Source: Streptomyces tendae
GTDB taxonomy: Bacteria; Actinomycetota; Actinomycetes; Streptomycetales; Streptomycetaceae
Length of the DNA stretch: 64,000 nucleotides
Assembly: GCF_014650435.1 (NCBI RefSeq)
Contig: NZ_BMUY01000003.1
Span: 434,001 to 498,000, forward strand
Reading direction: 5' to 3'
In this document: in pieces, positions 1 to 8,471 of the stretch
Layout: every line of letters begins with the position of its first letter
Numbering within the stretch: position 1 is the first letter of the stretch
Made by a program: the position numbers and the translations under genes
Notes under the pieces: generated by a model
The model's input: only the letters and a program-made list of their open reading frames with translations
Database searches by the model: none
What the model was told of the DNA's origin: nothing

Positions 1-351
1 GGCCCCCCGCCACCGATTCCGCCGCCCAGACCTGCCGTGGCTCCCGTCCAGGCCCCAGATGCGGCCGATGTGCGGAATATATTGCTTCTCGGGCTTCCGC
101 AGACGATCCTGGCCTACATCGCCCTTACCATCGCGGCGCCAAACGGGGCGAGGTCAGGCGTTCAAATCGTCATCCTGCTGGTGTCGGCCAGCCTGGCAGC
201 CTATGGGGTGTGGCTCGGGATCAGCCTGCTCCGGCGGCGCATACGCAGCGGCGTGCTCATAGCCGCAGTGGTGTTGACCCTGCTTGCGCTGGTCAGGTTG
301 GGTCTCTCGCTGGTGGGAGCGGATGCCCATCTGATGTCCGCTTCCGGGTGA
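1..351 (+). CDS. C-terminal part of a small membrane protein (partial)
   Basis: The frame is open from the first base of the window, so the gene starts upstream; a GTG at 37 is only an internal candidate start. The visible 116 residues begin with a proline-rich stretch and then hold about three hydrophobic segments (around ILLLGLPQTILAYIALTIA, VQIVILLVSASLAAYGVWLG and GVLIAAVVLTLLALVRLGLS). Streptomyces often has such proteins: a Pro-rich cytoplasmic N-terminus followed by a short helical bundle. I do not recognise a family or function. It converges on the DUF7691 gene, about 100 bp away. That it encodes protein is fairly safe; anything beyond 'membrane protein' is not. Confidence 0.6.
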   Translation, partial: GPPPPIPPPRPAVAPVQAPDAADVRNILLLGLPQTILAYIALTIAAPNGARSGVQIVILLVSASLAAYGVWLGISLLRRRIRSGVLIAAVVLTLLALVRLGLSLVGADAHLMSASG

Positions 352-452
352 GCGGGTGAGGCTGGGATGGGTGCGCTGGTCCCGCTGTTCGGCCGACAAC
401 TGCTGTCTGCGAGCTGGCCCGGGCTTCTGCAGTCCCCCCCCCCGGTTCCCGA

Positions 453-1106
453 TCAGCCCGTGATCGAGAAGAAGAGGGTGTCCTGGGTGTACCAGTCGAT
501 GCTCTTCGTGGCGTACTCCCACTCCTTGTGCTCGAACTCGAGTTTCTCGATCACCTCGCGGACGTCGTACCGGAAGTCCTCGTTCATCCGGTCCAGCACC
601 GCGCGATAGGCGTCCGCCATCGGCTCGGCCTTGGCCAGCGGGAGCATGCCGATGTGCGGCCCGTCCACGGGATACGGGAGGGAGAAGGGGATCTCCGCCG
701 GGGGGCCGGAGAAGAGGTACTCGTACAGGAGAAGGTCGGGGGCGACGCCCAGGCGGCTCAGCTCCTCGTCGAGCAGCCCGAAGAAGGTGGAGGGCTTGGA
801 GTACACGCCCAGGTCGGACGGGTCGGAGGCGTTGGAGTCGATGACGAGCTGGAGCGCGTGGTGGTACGCGCTCGCCGCGCCCTCCGCCGTCGCGCTCGCG
901 TGGCCGGCCACCAGGTGCTCCAGCGCGTCGGGTATGGACAGGCCCAGGTCGATGTCCTGCCTGTCCAGGTCGTACTGGCGCTGCTGTGCCCGCTCGCGCA
1001 TGCGGCCCAGGCGGCGCTGCTGATCGGCCGTCAACTCCTTGGATGCTCCCAGGAAGGCGAGGACGTCGGCCTTGTCGGCCGTGCTGTACGAGATGATCCG
1101 GCTCAT
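453..1106 (-). CDS. DUF7691-like hypothetical protein
   Basis: This is a soluble protein of about 217 residues with no signal peptide or membrane segment. The N-terminus (MSRIISYSTADKADVLAFLG) and the C-terminal acidic/aromatic part (FEHKEWEYATKSIDWYTQDT) resemble the uncharacterised DUF7691 family common in Streptomyces, which has no known function. I placed the start at the ATG at 1106 because the family usually begins near this SYS motif; ATG 1115 and a start at 1130 are also possible, and no strong ribosome binding site separates them. It is divergent from the ArsR-SRPBCC gene, so its promoter shares the region that carries the palindromic operators, and it might be co-regulated. The family assignment is from memory of the sequence style. 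Confidence 0.7.
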   Translation of the reverse strand: MSRIISYSTADKADVLAFLGASKELTADQQRRLGRMRERAQQRQYDLDRQDIDLGLSIPDALEHLVAGHASATAEGAASAYHHALQLVIDSNASDPSDLGVYSKPSTFFGLLDEELSRLGVAPDLLLYEYLFSGPPAEIPFSLPYPVDGPHIGMLPLAKAEPMADAYRAVLDRMNEDFRYDVREVIEKLEFEHKEWEYATKSIDWYTQDTLFFSITG

Positions 1107-1176
1107 GATCGGCATACTGCCAGTCCGCACTGACAGCGGCCGTCACAGCGCCGCGGACAACCCCGCCAGCCGGTTT

Positions 1177-1206
1177 TTGACATGCAGCCGTTTGGCTGCC
1201 TATCGT
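1177..1206 (+). promoter_or_regulatory. Promoter of the arsR-SRPBCC gene
   Basis: A consensus -35 box TTGACA (1177-1182) is followed 18 bp later by TATCGT (1201-1206), a plausible -10 box. The 16-bp palindrome at 1184-1199 fills the spacer, so a bound repressor would block RNA polymerase. Transcription would start about 30 bp upstream of the ATG at 1245. Confidence 0.6.
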
Positions 1207-1227
1207 TAAAGGCAGCCAATAGGCTGC
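1184..1227. promoter_or_regulatory. Two palindromic operators of the ArsR-type regulator
   Basis: Two copies of the palindrome GCAGCC-N4-GGCTGC are present at 1184-1199 (centre GTTT) and 1212-1227 (centre AATA), 28 bp apart. The first lies between the -35 and -10 boxes, the second just after the expected start site. ArsR-family dimers bind such inverted repeats and usually repress their own gene. That these are the binding sites is inferred from position and symmetry. Confidence 0.65.
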
Positions 1228-1244
1228 ATGTTAGAGGGGCGGAG

Positions 1245-2039
1245 ATGGACGAGGTCTTCAAGGCGCTGGCCGACGGCAGCCGGCGACGGCTGCTGGACAG
1301 TCTGAACGCGCGCAACGGGCAGAGCCTGCGCGAGCTGTGCGCCGGGCTCGACATGGCCCGGCAGTCGGTCAGCAAGCACCTGGCGGTGCTGGAGGCGGCC
1401 GGTCTGGTCACCGCCGTGCGGCGGGGGCGGGAGAGGCTGCACTACCTCAACGCCGAACCGATCAACGCCATCGCCGAACGCTGGATCAGCCGCTACGACC
1501 GCGAGCGGGTGCACGCACTCGCCGACCTCAAGCAGGCGCTGGAGGACACCGCCATGGACAGCAACGCGTTCGTCTACACGACCTACATCAAGGCCACACC
1601 GGAGAAGGTGTGGCAGGGGCTCACCGACCCGGCCTTCACGCGCCGCTACTGGGGGCTGGAGTTCGGTACCGACTGGGCGACCGGGTCGCCCGTGGTGTGG
1701 CGGGAGCGGGGGGCCGAGACCGCCCACCCCGAGCAGGTCGTCCTGGAATCCGACCCGCCCCGTCGGCTGTCGTACACCTGGCACACCTTCACGCCGCAAT
1801 GGGCGGCGGCCAACGGGATCGACGACGAGACCCTCGCCAGGCTCTCCGCCGAGCGGCGTTCGAAGGTCGCCTTCGACATCGAGGACCTCGGCGGCGGCTC
1901 GGTGAAGCTGACCGTCGTCCACGACGGGTTCGAGCCCGGCAGCACCGCCCGCGAGATGATCCAGCACGGCTGGCCGGCCCTGCTGTCCAGCCTCAAGACG
2001 CTGCTGGAGACCGGCGAGGCGCTTCCGGAACCCCGGTGA
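1245..2039 (+). CDS. ArsR-family regulator fused to an SRPBCC (AHSA1-like) domain
   Basis: The predicted 264-aa protein has two domains. Residues 1-100 are an ArsR winged helix-turn-helix (MDEVFKALADGSRRRLLDSL, then the recognition region ARQSVSKHLAVLEAAGLV). Residues about 105-260 are a START/SRPBCC fold of the AHSA1 type (FVYTTYIKATPEKVWQGLTD, ending LLSSLKTLLETGE). The SRPBCC cavity usually binds a hydrophobic ligand, so the fusion suggests a one-component sensor. I chose ATG 1245 with its purine-rich leader (GGGGCGGAG); an upstream ATG at 1182 lies inside the promoter/operator and is unlikely. Self-repression through the two palindromes just upstream is likely. The sigma-factor gene converges 9 bp downstream. 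Ligand and target genes are unknown; DUF7691 on the other strand is a candidate target. Confidence 0.88.
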   Translation: MDEVFKALADGSRRRLLDSLNARNGQSLRELCAGLDMARQSVSKHLAVLEAAGLVTAVRRGRERLHYLNAEPINAIAERWISRYDRERVHALADLKQALEDTAMDSNAFVYTTYIKATPEKVWQGLTDPAFTRRYWGLEFGTDWATGSPVVWRERGAETAHPEQVVLESDPPRRLSYTWHTFTPQWAAANGIDDETLARLSAERRSKVAFDIEDLGGGSVKLTVVHDGFEPGSTAREMIQHGWPALLSSLKTLLETGEALPEPR

Positions 2040-2048
2040 GCCGGGCGC

Positions 2049-2987
2049 TCACCGGCTCAGGGTGGTCGCCTCCTCGCGCATGTACGACAGCTTCTCCGGG
2101 TTGCGCACCGCGTAGAGCCCGGTGATGCGGCCCTCGTCGAAGCGCACCGCCACCACGGTGTCGAGTTCGCCGTCGAGCCGGACGACCAGGGCGGGGTGAC
2201 CGTTGACCTGGGCCGGGTCCATCCTCATCGCCATGTCCAGCTTGCCCAGGCCGCCCAGCATGAGGCGGGCCACCTTGTCGGCGCCGACGATCGGCCGCAG
2301 CACCGCCTGCTTGATGCCGCCGCCGTCGCCGAGGAGGACGACGTCCGGGGAGAGGATGTCGAGCAGGCCCTGCAGGTCGCCCGTCTCCACCGCCCGTTGG
2401 AACGCCGCGAGCGCCCGGCGGGACTCCGCCGCCGAGACCTCCCCGCGCGGGCGGCGGGCCGCGACGTGCGCGCGGGCCCGGTGCGCGATCTGCCGGACGG
2501 CGGCGGGGCTCTTCTCCACCGCCTCGGCGATCTCGTCGTAGCCGAGGTCGAAGACCTCGCGCAGCACGAACACCGCCCGCTCGACCGGCGCCAGGGTCTC
2601 CAGGACCAGCATCATCGCCATCGACACGCTGTCCGCCAGCTCGACGTCCTCGGCCACGTCGGGCGTGGTGAGCAGCGGCTCGGGCAGCCAGGAGCCGACG
2701 TAGGACTCCTTGCGGCGGCCGAGCGTGCGCAGTCGGTTCAGGGCCTGGCGGGTGGTGATGCGGACCAGGTACGCGCGGCGGTCGCGCACCGTGTCGAGGT
2801 CGACTCCCGCCCACCGAAGCCAGGTCTCCTGGAGGACGTCCTCGGCGTCCGCGGCCGAGCCGAGCATCTCGTAGGCGACCGTGAAGAGCAGGTTGCGGTG
2901 CGCGACGAAGTCCTCGGTGGCCGCGTCCGCGGCTGCGCCCGCGCCGGTCGCCTCGTCCTGTTCGCGGCCGCTGTTCTCGCTGGTCAC
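2049..2987 (-). CDS. sigJ: ECF41-group RNA polymerase sigma factor (SigJ-like)
   Basis: The predicted 312-aa sigma factor has an ECF sigma-2 region (HRNLLFTVAYEMLGSAADAE), sigma-4 (VFVLREVFDLGYDEIAEAV) and a C-terminal SnoaL-like extension of about 110 residues. The WLPEPL motif after sigma-2, the DGGG motif and the near-terminal NPEKL motif are hallmarks of ECF41, in which the extension takes the place of an anti-sigma factor. The start chosen is GTG 2987, preceded by GGGAG at good spacing; longer frames to 3047 run into the presumed promoter. The divergent neighbour is a carboxymuconolactone-decarboxylase-like gene, the standard ECF41 partner. ECF41-type promoter motifs flank both genes, suggesting autoregulation. 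The inducing signal is unknown. Confidence 0.9.
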   Translation of the reverse strand: MTSENSGREQDEATGAGAAADAATEDFVAHRNLLFTVAYEMLGSAADAEDVLQETWLRWAGVDLDTVRDRRAYLVRITTRQALNRLRTLGRRKESYVGSWLPEPLLTTPDVAEDVELADSVSMAMMLVLETLAPVERAVFVLREVFDLGYDEIAEAVEKSPAAVRQIAHRARAHVAARRPRGEVSAAESRRALAAFQRAVETGDLQGLLDILSPDVVLLGDGGGIKQAVLRPIVGADKVARLMLGGLGKLDMAMRMDPAQVNGHPALVVRLDGELDTVVAVRFDEGRITGLYAVRNPEKLSYMREEATTLSR

Positions 2988-3042
2988 CAGCTTCTCCCGT
3001 TCGTTCGGTTCCGGCTCGGTTCCGGCGGTGTCTCGTGCACGG

Positions 3043-3069
3043 GACACCGGCCGCCGGGGTTCTGTGACA
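3043..3069 (-). promoter_or_regulatory. Candidate ECF41 promoter for the sigma factor gene
   Basis: On the minus strand TGTCACA (3069-3063) is followed after 16 bp by TGTC (3046-3043). The ECF41 consensus, as I recall it, is TGTCACA-N16-CGTC, so the -10 box differs at one base. Its position upstream of GTG 2987 supports autoregulation. Confidence 0.5.
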
Positions 3070-3103
3070 CCCGGCAGCGGTGTCCTGGGTCACGTCCGCG
3101 TCC

Positions 3104-3130
3104 TGTCACAGGGTGCGGGTCGGCGGCGTC
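3104..3130 (+). promoter_or_regulatory. ECF41-type promoter for the carboxymuconolactone decarboxylase gene
   Basis: TGTCACA (3104-3110), 16 bp, then CGTC (3127-3130) matches the recalled ECF41 consensus exactly in motifs and spacing, about 45 bp upstream of the ATG at 3173. Confidence 0.65.
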
Positions 3131-3172
3131 TTGTGTTCGTCACCGAGGCATCGACACAGCGAGGACAAGATC

Positions 3173-3658
3173 ATGGACACCCGATTCAACCTCTTCGAGA
3201 ACGAGTTCGCCGGGCGGTTCACGAAGCGGTTCGCCGGCATCGGCATGCTGATGCACGAGTCGCCGCTGCCGAAGGCCACGCAGGAACTGGTCTCGCTGCG
3301 GGCCAGCCAGATCAACGGCTGCGGCCACTGCATCGACATGCACGTCAAGGAGGCCGCGGCCGCCGGGGAGAGCGCGGTCCGGCTGCACCTGGTCGCCGCC
3401 TGGCGCGAGTCCACGGTGTTCACCGAGGCCGAGCAGGCGGCGCTGGCCCTCGCCGAGGAGGGCACCCGGCTCGCCGACGCGCACGAGGGCGTCTCCGACG
3501 AGACGTGGGCGCTGGTGCGCAAGCACTACGACGACGACCAGATCGCCGCACTGATCTGCCTGGTCGCCATGATCAACGCGGCCAACCGGCTCGCCGTGAT
3601 CACGCACCAGAAGGGCGGCTCGTACGAGCCGGGGATGTTCGCGGCGGCGGTGGGCTGA
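3173..3658 (+). CDS. Carboxymuconolactone decarboxylase (AhpD-like) family protein
   Basis: This 161-aa protein carries the AhpD/CMD signature: a redox CxxC followed by His (INGCGHCIDMH, about residues 43-53). Such proteins are small helical oligomers; members with CxxC often reduce peroxides or other electrophiles. The start ATG 3173 follows GAGGAC. It is divergent from the ECF41 sigma factor and carries its promoter motif, which is the typical ECF41 target arrangement (carboxymuconolactone decarboxylases, oxidoreductases and epimerases are the known neighbour classes). The substrate is unknown. A strong terminator follows at 3674. Confidence 0.9.
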   Translation: MDTRFNLFENEFAGRFTKRFAGIGMLMHESPLPKATQELVSLRASQINGCGHCIDMHVKEAAAAGESAVRLHLVAAWRESTVFTEAEQAALALAEEGTRLADAHEGVSDETWALVRKHYDDDQIAALICLVAMINAANRLAVITHQKGGSYEPGMFAAAVG

Positions 3659-3673
3659 GCGCCGCAACCGGTC

Positions 3674-3712
3674 GGGGCGGCACCCGGGGCGACATCCCCC
3701 GGGTGCCGCCCC
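3674..3712 (+). terminator. Strong hairpin terminator after the CMD gene
   Basis: A perfect 16-bp GC-rich inverted repeat (arms 3674-3689 and 3697-3712) with a 7-nt loop is followed by TTT and a pyrimidine-rich run, 15 bp after the stop codon. Confidence 0.8.
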
Positions 3713-3775
3713 TTTCTCCGCCCCTTTCTCCGGTCACGATTCCGTCTCGGCCCCGGCCGACCCCTTGAATCCGCT

Positions 3776-3812
3776 CGTGTAATCGTTTCCAATCCTCCGT
3801 GTAATCGATTCC
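3776..3812. promoter_or_regulatory. Pair of LacI-type operators upstream of the ribose-type operon
   Basis: CGTGTAATCGTTTCC (3776-3790) and CGTGTAATCGATTCC (3798-3812) differ at one base and lie 22 bp apart, two helical turns, so both face the same side. The core AATCGATT is palindromic. Their place just before the lacI gene suggests autorepression of the whole operon. The second copy ends 19 bp before the ATG. Confidence 0.65.
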
Positions 3813-3831
3813 ACGAGGAGGTGGAACGACG

Positions 3832-4887
3832 ATGGCGAGCATCAAGGACGTCGCCGCCGAGGCGGGTGTGTCCGTCGCGACGGTCTCGCGGGCGCTCAAC
3901 GGCCACCCGTCGGTCAGCGCCGCCGCACGCGCCCGCGTGCTGGCCGCCGTCGAGACGCTGGGCTACCGCCCGAACGCCCTCGCCAGGTCGCTGCGCACGG
4001 ACCAGACCCGCACCCTCGGCCTGGTCATCAGCGACGTGATGAACCCGTACTTCACCGAGCTGGCCCGCTCCGTCGAGGAGGAGGCCCGCGCGCTCGGGTA
4101 CAGCGTCATCATCGGCAACGCCGACGAGCGGCCCGACCTCCAGGACCACCACGTCACCACGCTGCTGGACCGGCGGATCGACGGGCTCCTCGTCTCCCCC
4201 ACCGACGGCGGCTCCCCGCGCATGCTGGACGCCGCGCGGGCCGGCACGCCGATGGTCTTCGTCGACCGGTGGATCCCCGGCGTCGACGTGCCGGTCGTCC
4301 GGTCGGACGGGCGGGCTGCCGTACGGGATCTCGTCGCGCACCTGCACGGGCTCGGGCACCGGCGGCTCGCGATCATCGCCGGGCCCGCCGCCACCACGAC
4401 CGGACGCGAGCGCGTCGACGCCTTCCGCGAGGCGCTGGCCGCGTACGGGCTTCCCCTCCCCGACGCCTACATCGGCCAGGGCGACTTCCAGGCCGGCAGC
4501 GGGCGCCGGGTCACCGAGGGCTTCCTCGACCTGCCCGAGCCGCCCGAGGTCGTCTTCGCGGCCGACAACCTGATGGCGCTCGGCGCGCTGGACGCCGTAC
4601 GGGCGCGCGGGCTGCGGGTCCCCGAGGACATCGGGCTCGCCGCGTTCGACGACATCCCCTGGTTCCTGCACACCGATCCGCCGGTCACCGCGATCGCCCA
4701 GCCCACCCGCGACCTCGGACGGGCCGCCGTACGCGCGCTGGTCGAGCGGATCGCGGGGCGGGCCGGCGAGTCCGTGACCCTTCCGGCGCGGCTCGTCGTA
4801 CGCCGCTCGTGCGGCGAGCCGCCCTCCGAACAACGACCCCCGTCCCCCGCACAGTCCCCGTCCCCCGTACAAAGGAGTACGCCGTGA
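3832..4887 (+). CDS. LacI-family repressor of the ribose-type operon
   Basis: This 351-aa LacI/GalR protein has an N-terminal HTH and hinge helix (IKDVAAEAGVSVATVSRALNG, then YRPNALARSL) and a periplasmic-binding-protein-like sensor domain (about 60-325). The C-terminal 20 residues are a low-complexity Pro/Ser tail. The start is ATG 3832 after GAGGAGGTGG. Its stop codon overlaps the GTG of the ABC ATPase gene, so it is the first gene of the operon. By family it should bind a sugar or sugar phosphate (ribose is the guess from rbsK and rbsD) and release the two operators just upstream. Confidence 0.92.
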   Translation: MASIKDVAAEAGVSVATVSRALNGHPSVSAAARARVLAAVETLGYRPNALARSLRTDQTRTLGLVISDVMNPYFTELARSVEEEARALGYSVIIGNADERPDLQDHHVTTLLDRRIDGLLVSPTDGGSPRMLDAARAGTPMVFVDRWIPGVDVPVVRSDGRAAVRDLVAHLHGLGHRRLAIIAGPAATTTGRERVDAFREALAAYGLPLPDAYIGQGDFQAGSGRRVTEGFLDLPEPPEVVFAADNLMALGALDAVRARGLRVPEDIGLAAFDDIPWFLHTDPPVTAIAQPTRDLGRAAVRALVERIAGRAGESVTLPARLVVRRSCGEPPSEQRPPSPAQSPSPVQRSTP

Positions 4888-6437
4888 GCAGCCGCAGTCC
4901 GGACGAGTTGCTGCGCATCGAGGGCATCCGCAAGACCTTCCCCGGCGTGGTGGCGCTCGACAGCGTCGACTTCGACCTGCGCCGGGGCGAGGTGCACGTG
5001 CTCCTCGGTGAGAACGGCGCGGGCAAGAGCACGCTCATCAAGATGCTCTCCGGCGCCTACACGCCCGACGCCGGGCGGATCCTGGCCGGTGGCGAGGAAG
5101 TGCGCATCCACGGTGCGCAGGACTCCGAGCGCCTCGGGATCGCCACCATCTACCAGGAGTTCAACCTCGTCCCCGATCTGACCGTCGCCGAGAACATCTT
5201 CCTGGGGCGCCAGCCCCGCCGGTTCGGCATGATCGACCGGAAGAAGATGGACGCCGACGCGGAGGTGCTGCTGGAGCGGGTCGGGGTCAGGGTGTCCCCG
5301 CGGGCGCGGGTCCGTGAACTGGGCATCGCCCGGCTCCAGATGGTCGAGATCGCCAAGGCGCTCAGCCTGGACGCGCGCGTGCTCATCATGGACGAGCCGA
5401 CCGCCGTGCTCACCTCCGAGGAGGTCGAGAAGCTGTTCGCCATCGTGCGGCGGCTGCGCGAGGACGGCGTCGGCATCGTCTTCATCACCCATCACCTGGA
5501 GGAGATCGCCGCCCTCGGCGACCGCGTCACCGTCATCCGGGACGGCCGGAGCGTCGGGCAGGTGCCCGCCTCCACCCCGGAGGACGAACTGGTCCGGCTC
5601 ATGGTCGGGCGGTCGATCGAGCAGCAGTACCCGCGCGAGCGCACCGACGCCGGTGAGCCCCTGCTCAAGGTGGAGGGACTGACGCGGGACGGGGTCTTCC
5701 ACGACGTCGGCTTCGAGGTGCGGGCCGGTGAGGTCGTCGGCATCGCGGGGCTGGTCGGGGCCGGGCGGACGGAGGTGGTGCGGGCGGTGTTCGGCGCCGA
5801 TCCGTACGACGCCGGGACCGTGCACGTCGCGGGCGCGCCGCTGCGGCGGCACGACGTGAACGCCGCCATGGCCGCCGGGATCGGGCTCGTCCCCGAGGAC
5901 CGCAAGGGGCAGGGACTCGTCCTAGACGCCTCCGTCGAGGAGAACCTCGGGCTCGTCACGCTCCGGTCCACCGCCCGCGCCGGTCTCGTCGACCTCAAGG
6001 GGCAGCACACGGCGGCCGAGCGGATCGCCGGGCAGCTCGGCGTGCGGATGGCCGGGCTCGGCCAGCATGTGCGCACGCTCTCCGGCGGCAACCAGCAGAA
6101 GGTCGTCATCGGCAAGTGGCTGCTGGCGGACACCAAGGTGCTGATCCTCGACGAGCCGACGCGCGGCATCGACGTCGGCGCCAAGGTCGAGATCTACCAG
6201 CTCATCAACGAACTGACGGCCGCCGGTGCCGCCGTGCTGATGATCTCCAGCGATCTGCCGGAGGTGCTCGGCATGAGCGACCGCGTGGTCGTCATGGCGC
6301 AGGGCCGCGTCGCGGGCGAACTCCCCGCCGAACAGGCCACCCAGGACGCCGTGATGGCCCTCGCCGTCAGCACGCACACCAGCGACTCCCCCCACACCGA
6401 CGGAACGGACGGAACGGAGGCCCCCCGTGGCCACTGA
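4884..6437 (+). CDS. rbsA: Sugar ABC transporter ATP-binding protein (RbsA-type, two ABC domains)
   Basis: This 517-aa CUT2-family ATPase has two fused nucleotide-binding domains. Domain 1 has Walker [10 protein letters not shown] and Walker [12 protein letters not shown], with the usual CUT2 deviant signature ([13 protein letters not shown]). Domain 2 has a degenerate P-loop (GLVGAGRTE) but a good signature LSGGNQQKV and Walker [13 protein letters not shown]. This asymmetry is normal for RbsA/XylG/MglA. The start GTG 4884 overlaps the lacI stop and follows AAAGGAG. It works at the inner face of the membrane with the fused permease-binding protein encoded next (11-bp overlap). Ribose is inferred from rbsK/rbsD. 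Confidence 0.92.
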   Translation: MSSRSPDELLRIEGIRKTFPGVVALDSVDFDLRRGEVHVLLGENGAGKSTLIKMLSGAYTPDAGRILAGGEEVRIHGAQDSERLGIATIYQEFNLVPDLTVAENIFLGRQPRRFGMIDRKKMDADAEVLLERVGVRVSPRARVRELGIARLQMVEIAKALSLDARVLIMDEPTAVLTSEEVEKLFAIVRRLREDGVGIVFITHHLEEIAALGDRVTVIRDGRSVGQVPASTPEDELVRLMVGRSIEQQYPRERTDAGEPLLKVEGLTRDGVFHDVGFEVRAGEVVGIAGLVGAGRTEVVRAVFGADPYDAGTVHVAGAPLRRHDVNAAMAAGIGLVPEDRKGQGLVLDASVEENLGLVTLRSTARAGLVDLKGQHTAAERIAGQLGVRMAGLGQHVRTLSGGNQQKVVIGKWLLADTKVLILDEPTRGIDVGAKVEIYQLINELTAAGAAVLMISSDLPEVLGMSDRVVVMAQGRVAGELPAEQATQDAVMALAVSTHTSDSPHTDGTDGTEAPRGH

Positions 6438-8382
6438 CACGCTCAAGAGCAAGCCGGGCGCGCAGGGCGCCACGGGCGGGCTGCGCCGCCTGCTGCTCGA
6501 CAACGGCGCACTGACCGCGCTGATCGTCCTGGTCATCGCCATGTCGGCGCTGTCCGGGGACTTCCTGACCGCCGACAACCTCCTCAACGTCGGCGTCCAG
6601 GCCGCCGTCACCGCGATCCTCGCCTTCGGCGTCACCTTCGTCATCGTCTCGGCGGGCATCGACCTGTCGGTCGGCTCGGTCGCCGCGCTGTCGGCCACCG
6701 TGCTGGCCTGGAGCGCCACCGAGGCCGGGATGCCGGTGGTGCTCGCGGTGCTGCTGTCCGTCCTGACGGGCATCGCCTGCGGTCTGGTGAACGGTTTCCT
6801 CATCTCGTACGGGAAGCTGCCGCCGTTCATCGCGACGCTCGCCATGCTCTCGGTGGGCCGCGGTCTGTCGCTGGTCATCTCGCAGGGCTCGCCGATCGCC
6901 TTCCCGGACTCGGTCTCGCACCTCGGCGACACGCTCGGCGGGTGGCTGCCGGTGCCGGTGCTGGTGATGGTCGTGATGGGTCTGATCACGGCGTTCGTGC
7001 TCGGGCGGACCTACATCGGCCGGTCCATGTACGCCATCGGCGGCAACGAGGAGGCCGCCCGGCTGTCCGGGCTGCGGGTGAAGCGGCAGAAGCTCGCCAT
7101 CTACGCCTTCTCCGGCCTGTTCGCCGCCGCCGCGGGCATCGTGCTCGCCTCCCGGCTCTCCTCCGCGCAGCCGCAGGCCGCGCAGGGCTACGAGCTGGAC
7201 GCCATCGCCGCCGTCGTCATCGGCGGCGCCTCGCTGGCGGGCGGCACCGGCAAGGCGTCCGGCACCCTGATCGGCGCGCTGATCCTCGCGGTGCTGCGCA
7301 ACGGCCTCAACCTGCTGTCCGTCTCCGCGTTCTGGCAGCAGGTCGTCATCGGTGTCGTCATCGCGCTCGCGGTGCTCTTCGACACGCTGCGCCGCAAGGC
7401 GGGCGCGGTCACCCCGGCGGCCGGGGCGTCCGGCGGCGGCAACCGGGGCAAGCAGGCACTCACGTACGTGATCGCGGCCGTCGTCGCGGTGGCCGTGGTC
7501 GGCGCGACCTCGCTGCTGCACAACGGCTCCTCCGGCGGCAAGGACCAGAAGATAGGGCTGTCGCTGTCCACGCTGAACAACCCGTTCTTCGTGCAGATCC
7601 GCAACGGCGCGGAGGCGGAGGCGAAGAAGCTGGGCGTGGACCTGACGGTCACGGACGCCCAGAACGACGCCTCCCAGCAGGCCAACCAGCTGCAGAACTT
7701 CGTCAGCGGCAGCCTGTCCGCGGTCATCGTCAACCCGGTGGACTCCGACGCGGCCGGCCCCTCGGTGCGCTCCGCCAACAAGGACGACATCCCGGTCATC
7801 GCAGTGGACCGCGGCGTCAACAAGGCGGACACCTCCGCGCTGGTGGCCTCGGACAACGTCGAGGGCGGTGAGCTGGGTGCCAAGGCGCTCGCCGAGAAGC
7901 TCGGTGGCAAGGGCACCATCGTCATCCTCCAGGGCCAGGCCGGCACCTCCGCCAGCCGGGAGCGCGGGGCGGGCTTCGCGGCCGGGCTGAAGGAGTACCC
8001 GGGCATCAAGGTCGTCGCCAAGCAGCCCGCGGACTTCGACCGCACCAAGGGCCTGGACGTCATGACCAACCTGCTCCAGGCGCACCCGGACGTCGACGGC
8101 GTCTTCGCCGAGAACGACGAGATGGCGCTGGGCGCGATCAAGGCGCTGGGTTCCAAGGCCGGCAAGTCGGTCCAGGTCGTCGGCTTCGACGGCACCCCGG
8201 ACGGGCTGAAGGCGGTCCAGGACGGCACGTTGTTCGCGTCGGTGGCGCAGCAGCCGAAGGAACTGGGCAGGATCGCCGTACAGAACGCGCTGCGGGCTGC
8301 CGAGGACAAGAAGGTGGAGCAGACGGTGAAGGTGCCCGTGAAGGTCGTCACCAAGGAGAACGTGGCCGGCTTCGAGGGCTGA
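6427..8382 (+). CDS. Fused RbsC permease and RbsB sugar-binding protein
   Basis: This single 651-aa chain joins two parts usually made separately. Residues 1-325 are a CUT2 permease with eight or more hydrophobic helices (for example [40 protein letters not shown]). After a Gly-rich linker comes one more membrane helix ([20 protein letters not shown], about 340-360), then a complete ribose-type binding domain ([20 protein letters not shown] to the end). The extra helix puts the binding domain outside while tethering it to the channel, replacing a lipoprotein anchor. No separate binding protein gene is nearby. The frame is continuous, so this is a real fusion rather than a sequencing artefact. 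Streptomyces homologues annotated as bifunctional binding/transport proteins are known to me. Confidence 0.93.
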   Translation: MATDTLKSKPGAQGATGGLRRLLLDNGALTALIVLVIAMSALSGDFLTADNLLNVGVQAAVTAILAFGVTFVIVSAGIDLSVGSVAALSATVLAWSATEAGMPVVLAVLLSVLTGIACGLVNGFLISYGKLPPFIATLAMLSVGRGLSLVISQGSPIAFPDSVSHLGDTLGGWLPVPVLVMVVMGLITAFVLGRTYIGRSMYAIGGNEEAARLSGLRVKRQKLAIYAFSGLFAAAAGIVLASRLSSAQPQAAQGYELDAIAAVVIGGASLAGGTGKASGTLIGALILAVLRNGLNLLSVSAFWQQVVIGVVIALAVLFDTLRRKAGAVTPAAGASGGGNRGKQALTYVIAAVVAVAVVGATSLLHNGSSGGKDQKIGLSLSTLNNPFFVQIRNGAEAEAKKLGVDLTVTDAQNDASQQANQLQNFVSGSLSAVIVNPVDSDAAGPSVRSANKDDIPVIAVDRGVNKADTSALVASDNVEGGELGAKALAEKLGGKGTIVILQGQAGTSASRERGAGFAAGLKEYPGIKVVAKQPADFDRTKGLDVMTNLLQAHPDVDGVFAENDEMALGAIKALGSKAGKSVQVVGFDGTPDGLKAVQDGTLFASVAQQPKELGRIAVQNALRAAEDKKVEQTVKVPVKVVTKENVAGFEG

Positions 8383-8403
8383 GACCGGCCCTCGGGACCC
8401 GGC

Positions 8404-8442
8404 GGAAGCCAGCCGGAATCAGTGGAAGCCAGCCGGAATCAG
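8404..8442 (+). repeat. 20-bp tandem repeat before rbsK
   Basis: GGAAGCCAGCCGGAATCAG occurs at 8404-8422 and again at 8424-8442 (period 20, identical), followed by partial echoes (GGGAATCA, TCGAATCGG). It fills the 89-bp gap between the fused transporter gene and rbsK. It is not a clear hairpin. Confidence 0.8.
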
Positions 8443-8471
8443 CGGGAATCACTCGAATCGGAGAACGACTG

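Noticed and set aside
1182..1244. ATG 1182 as start of the ArsR-SRPBCC gene
   Set aside because: It lies inside the -35 box and operator, so it would be upstream of the transcription start. ATG 1245 fits the family start.
4269..4883. Upstream extension of the RbsA-like frame into lacI
   Set aside because: It is the lacI gene read in the wrong frame. GTG 4884 with AAAGGAG and a GTGA overlap is the clear start.
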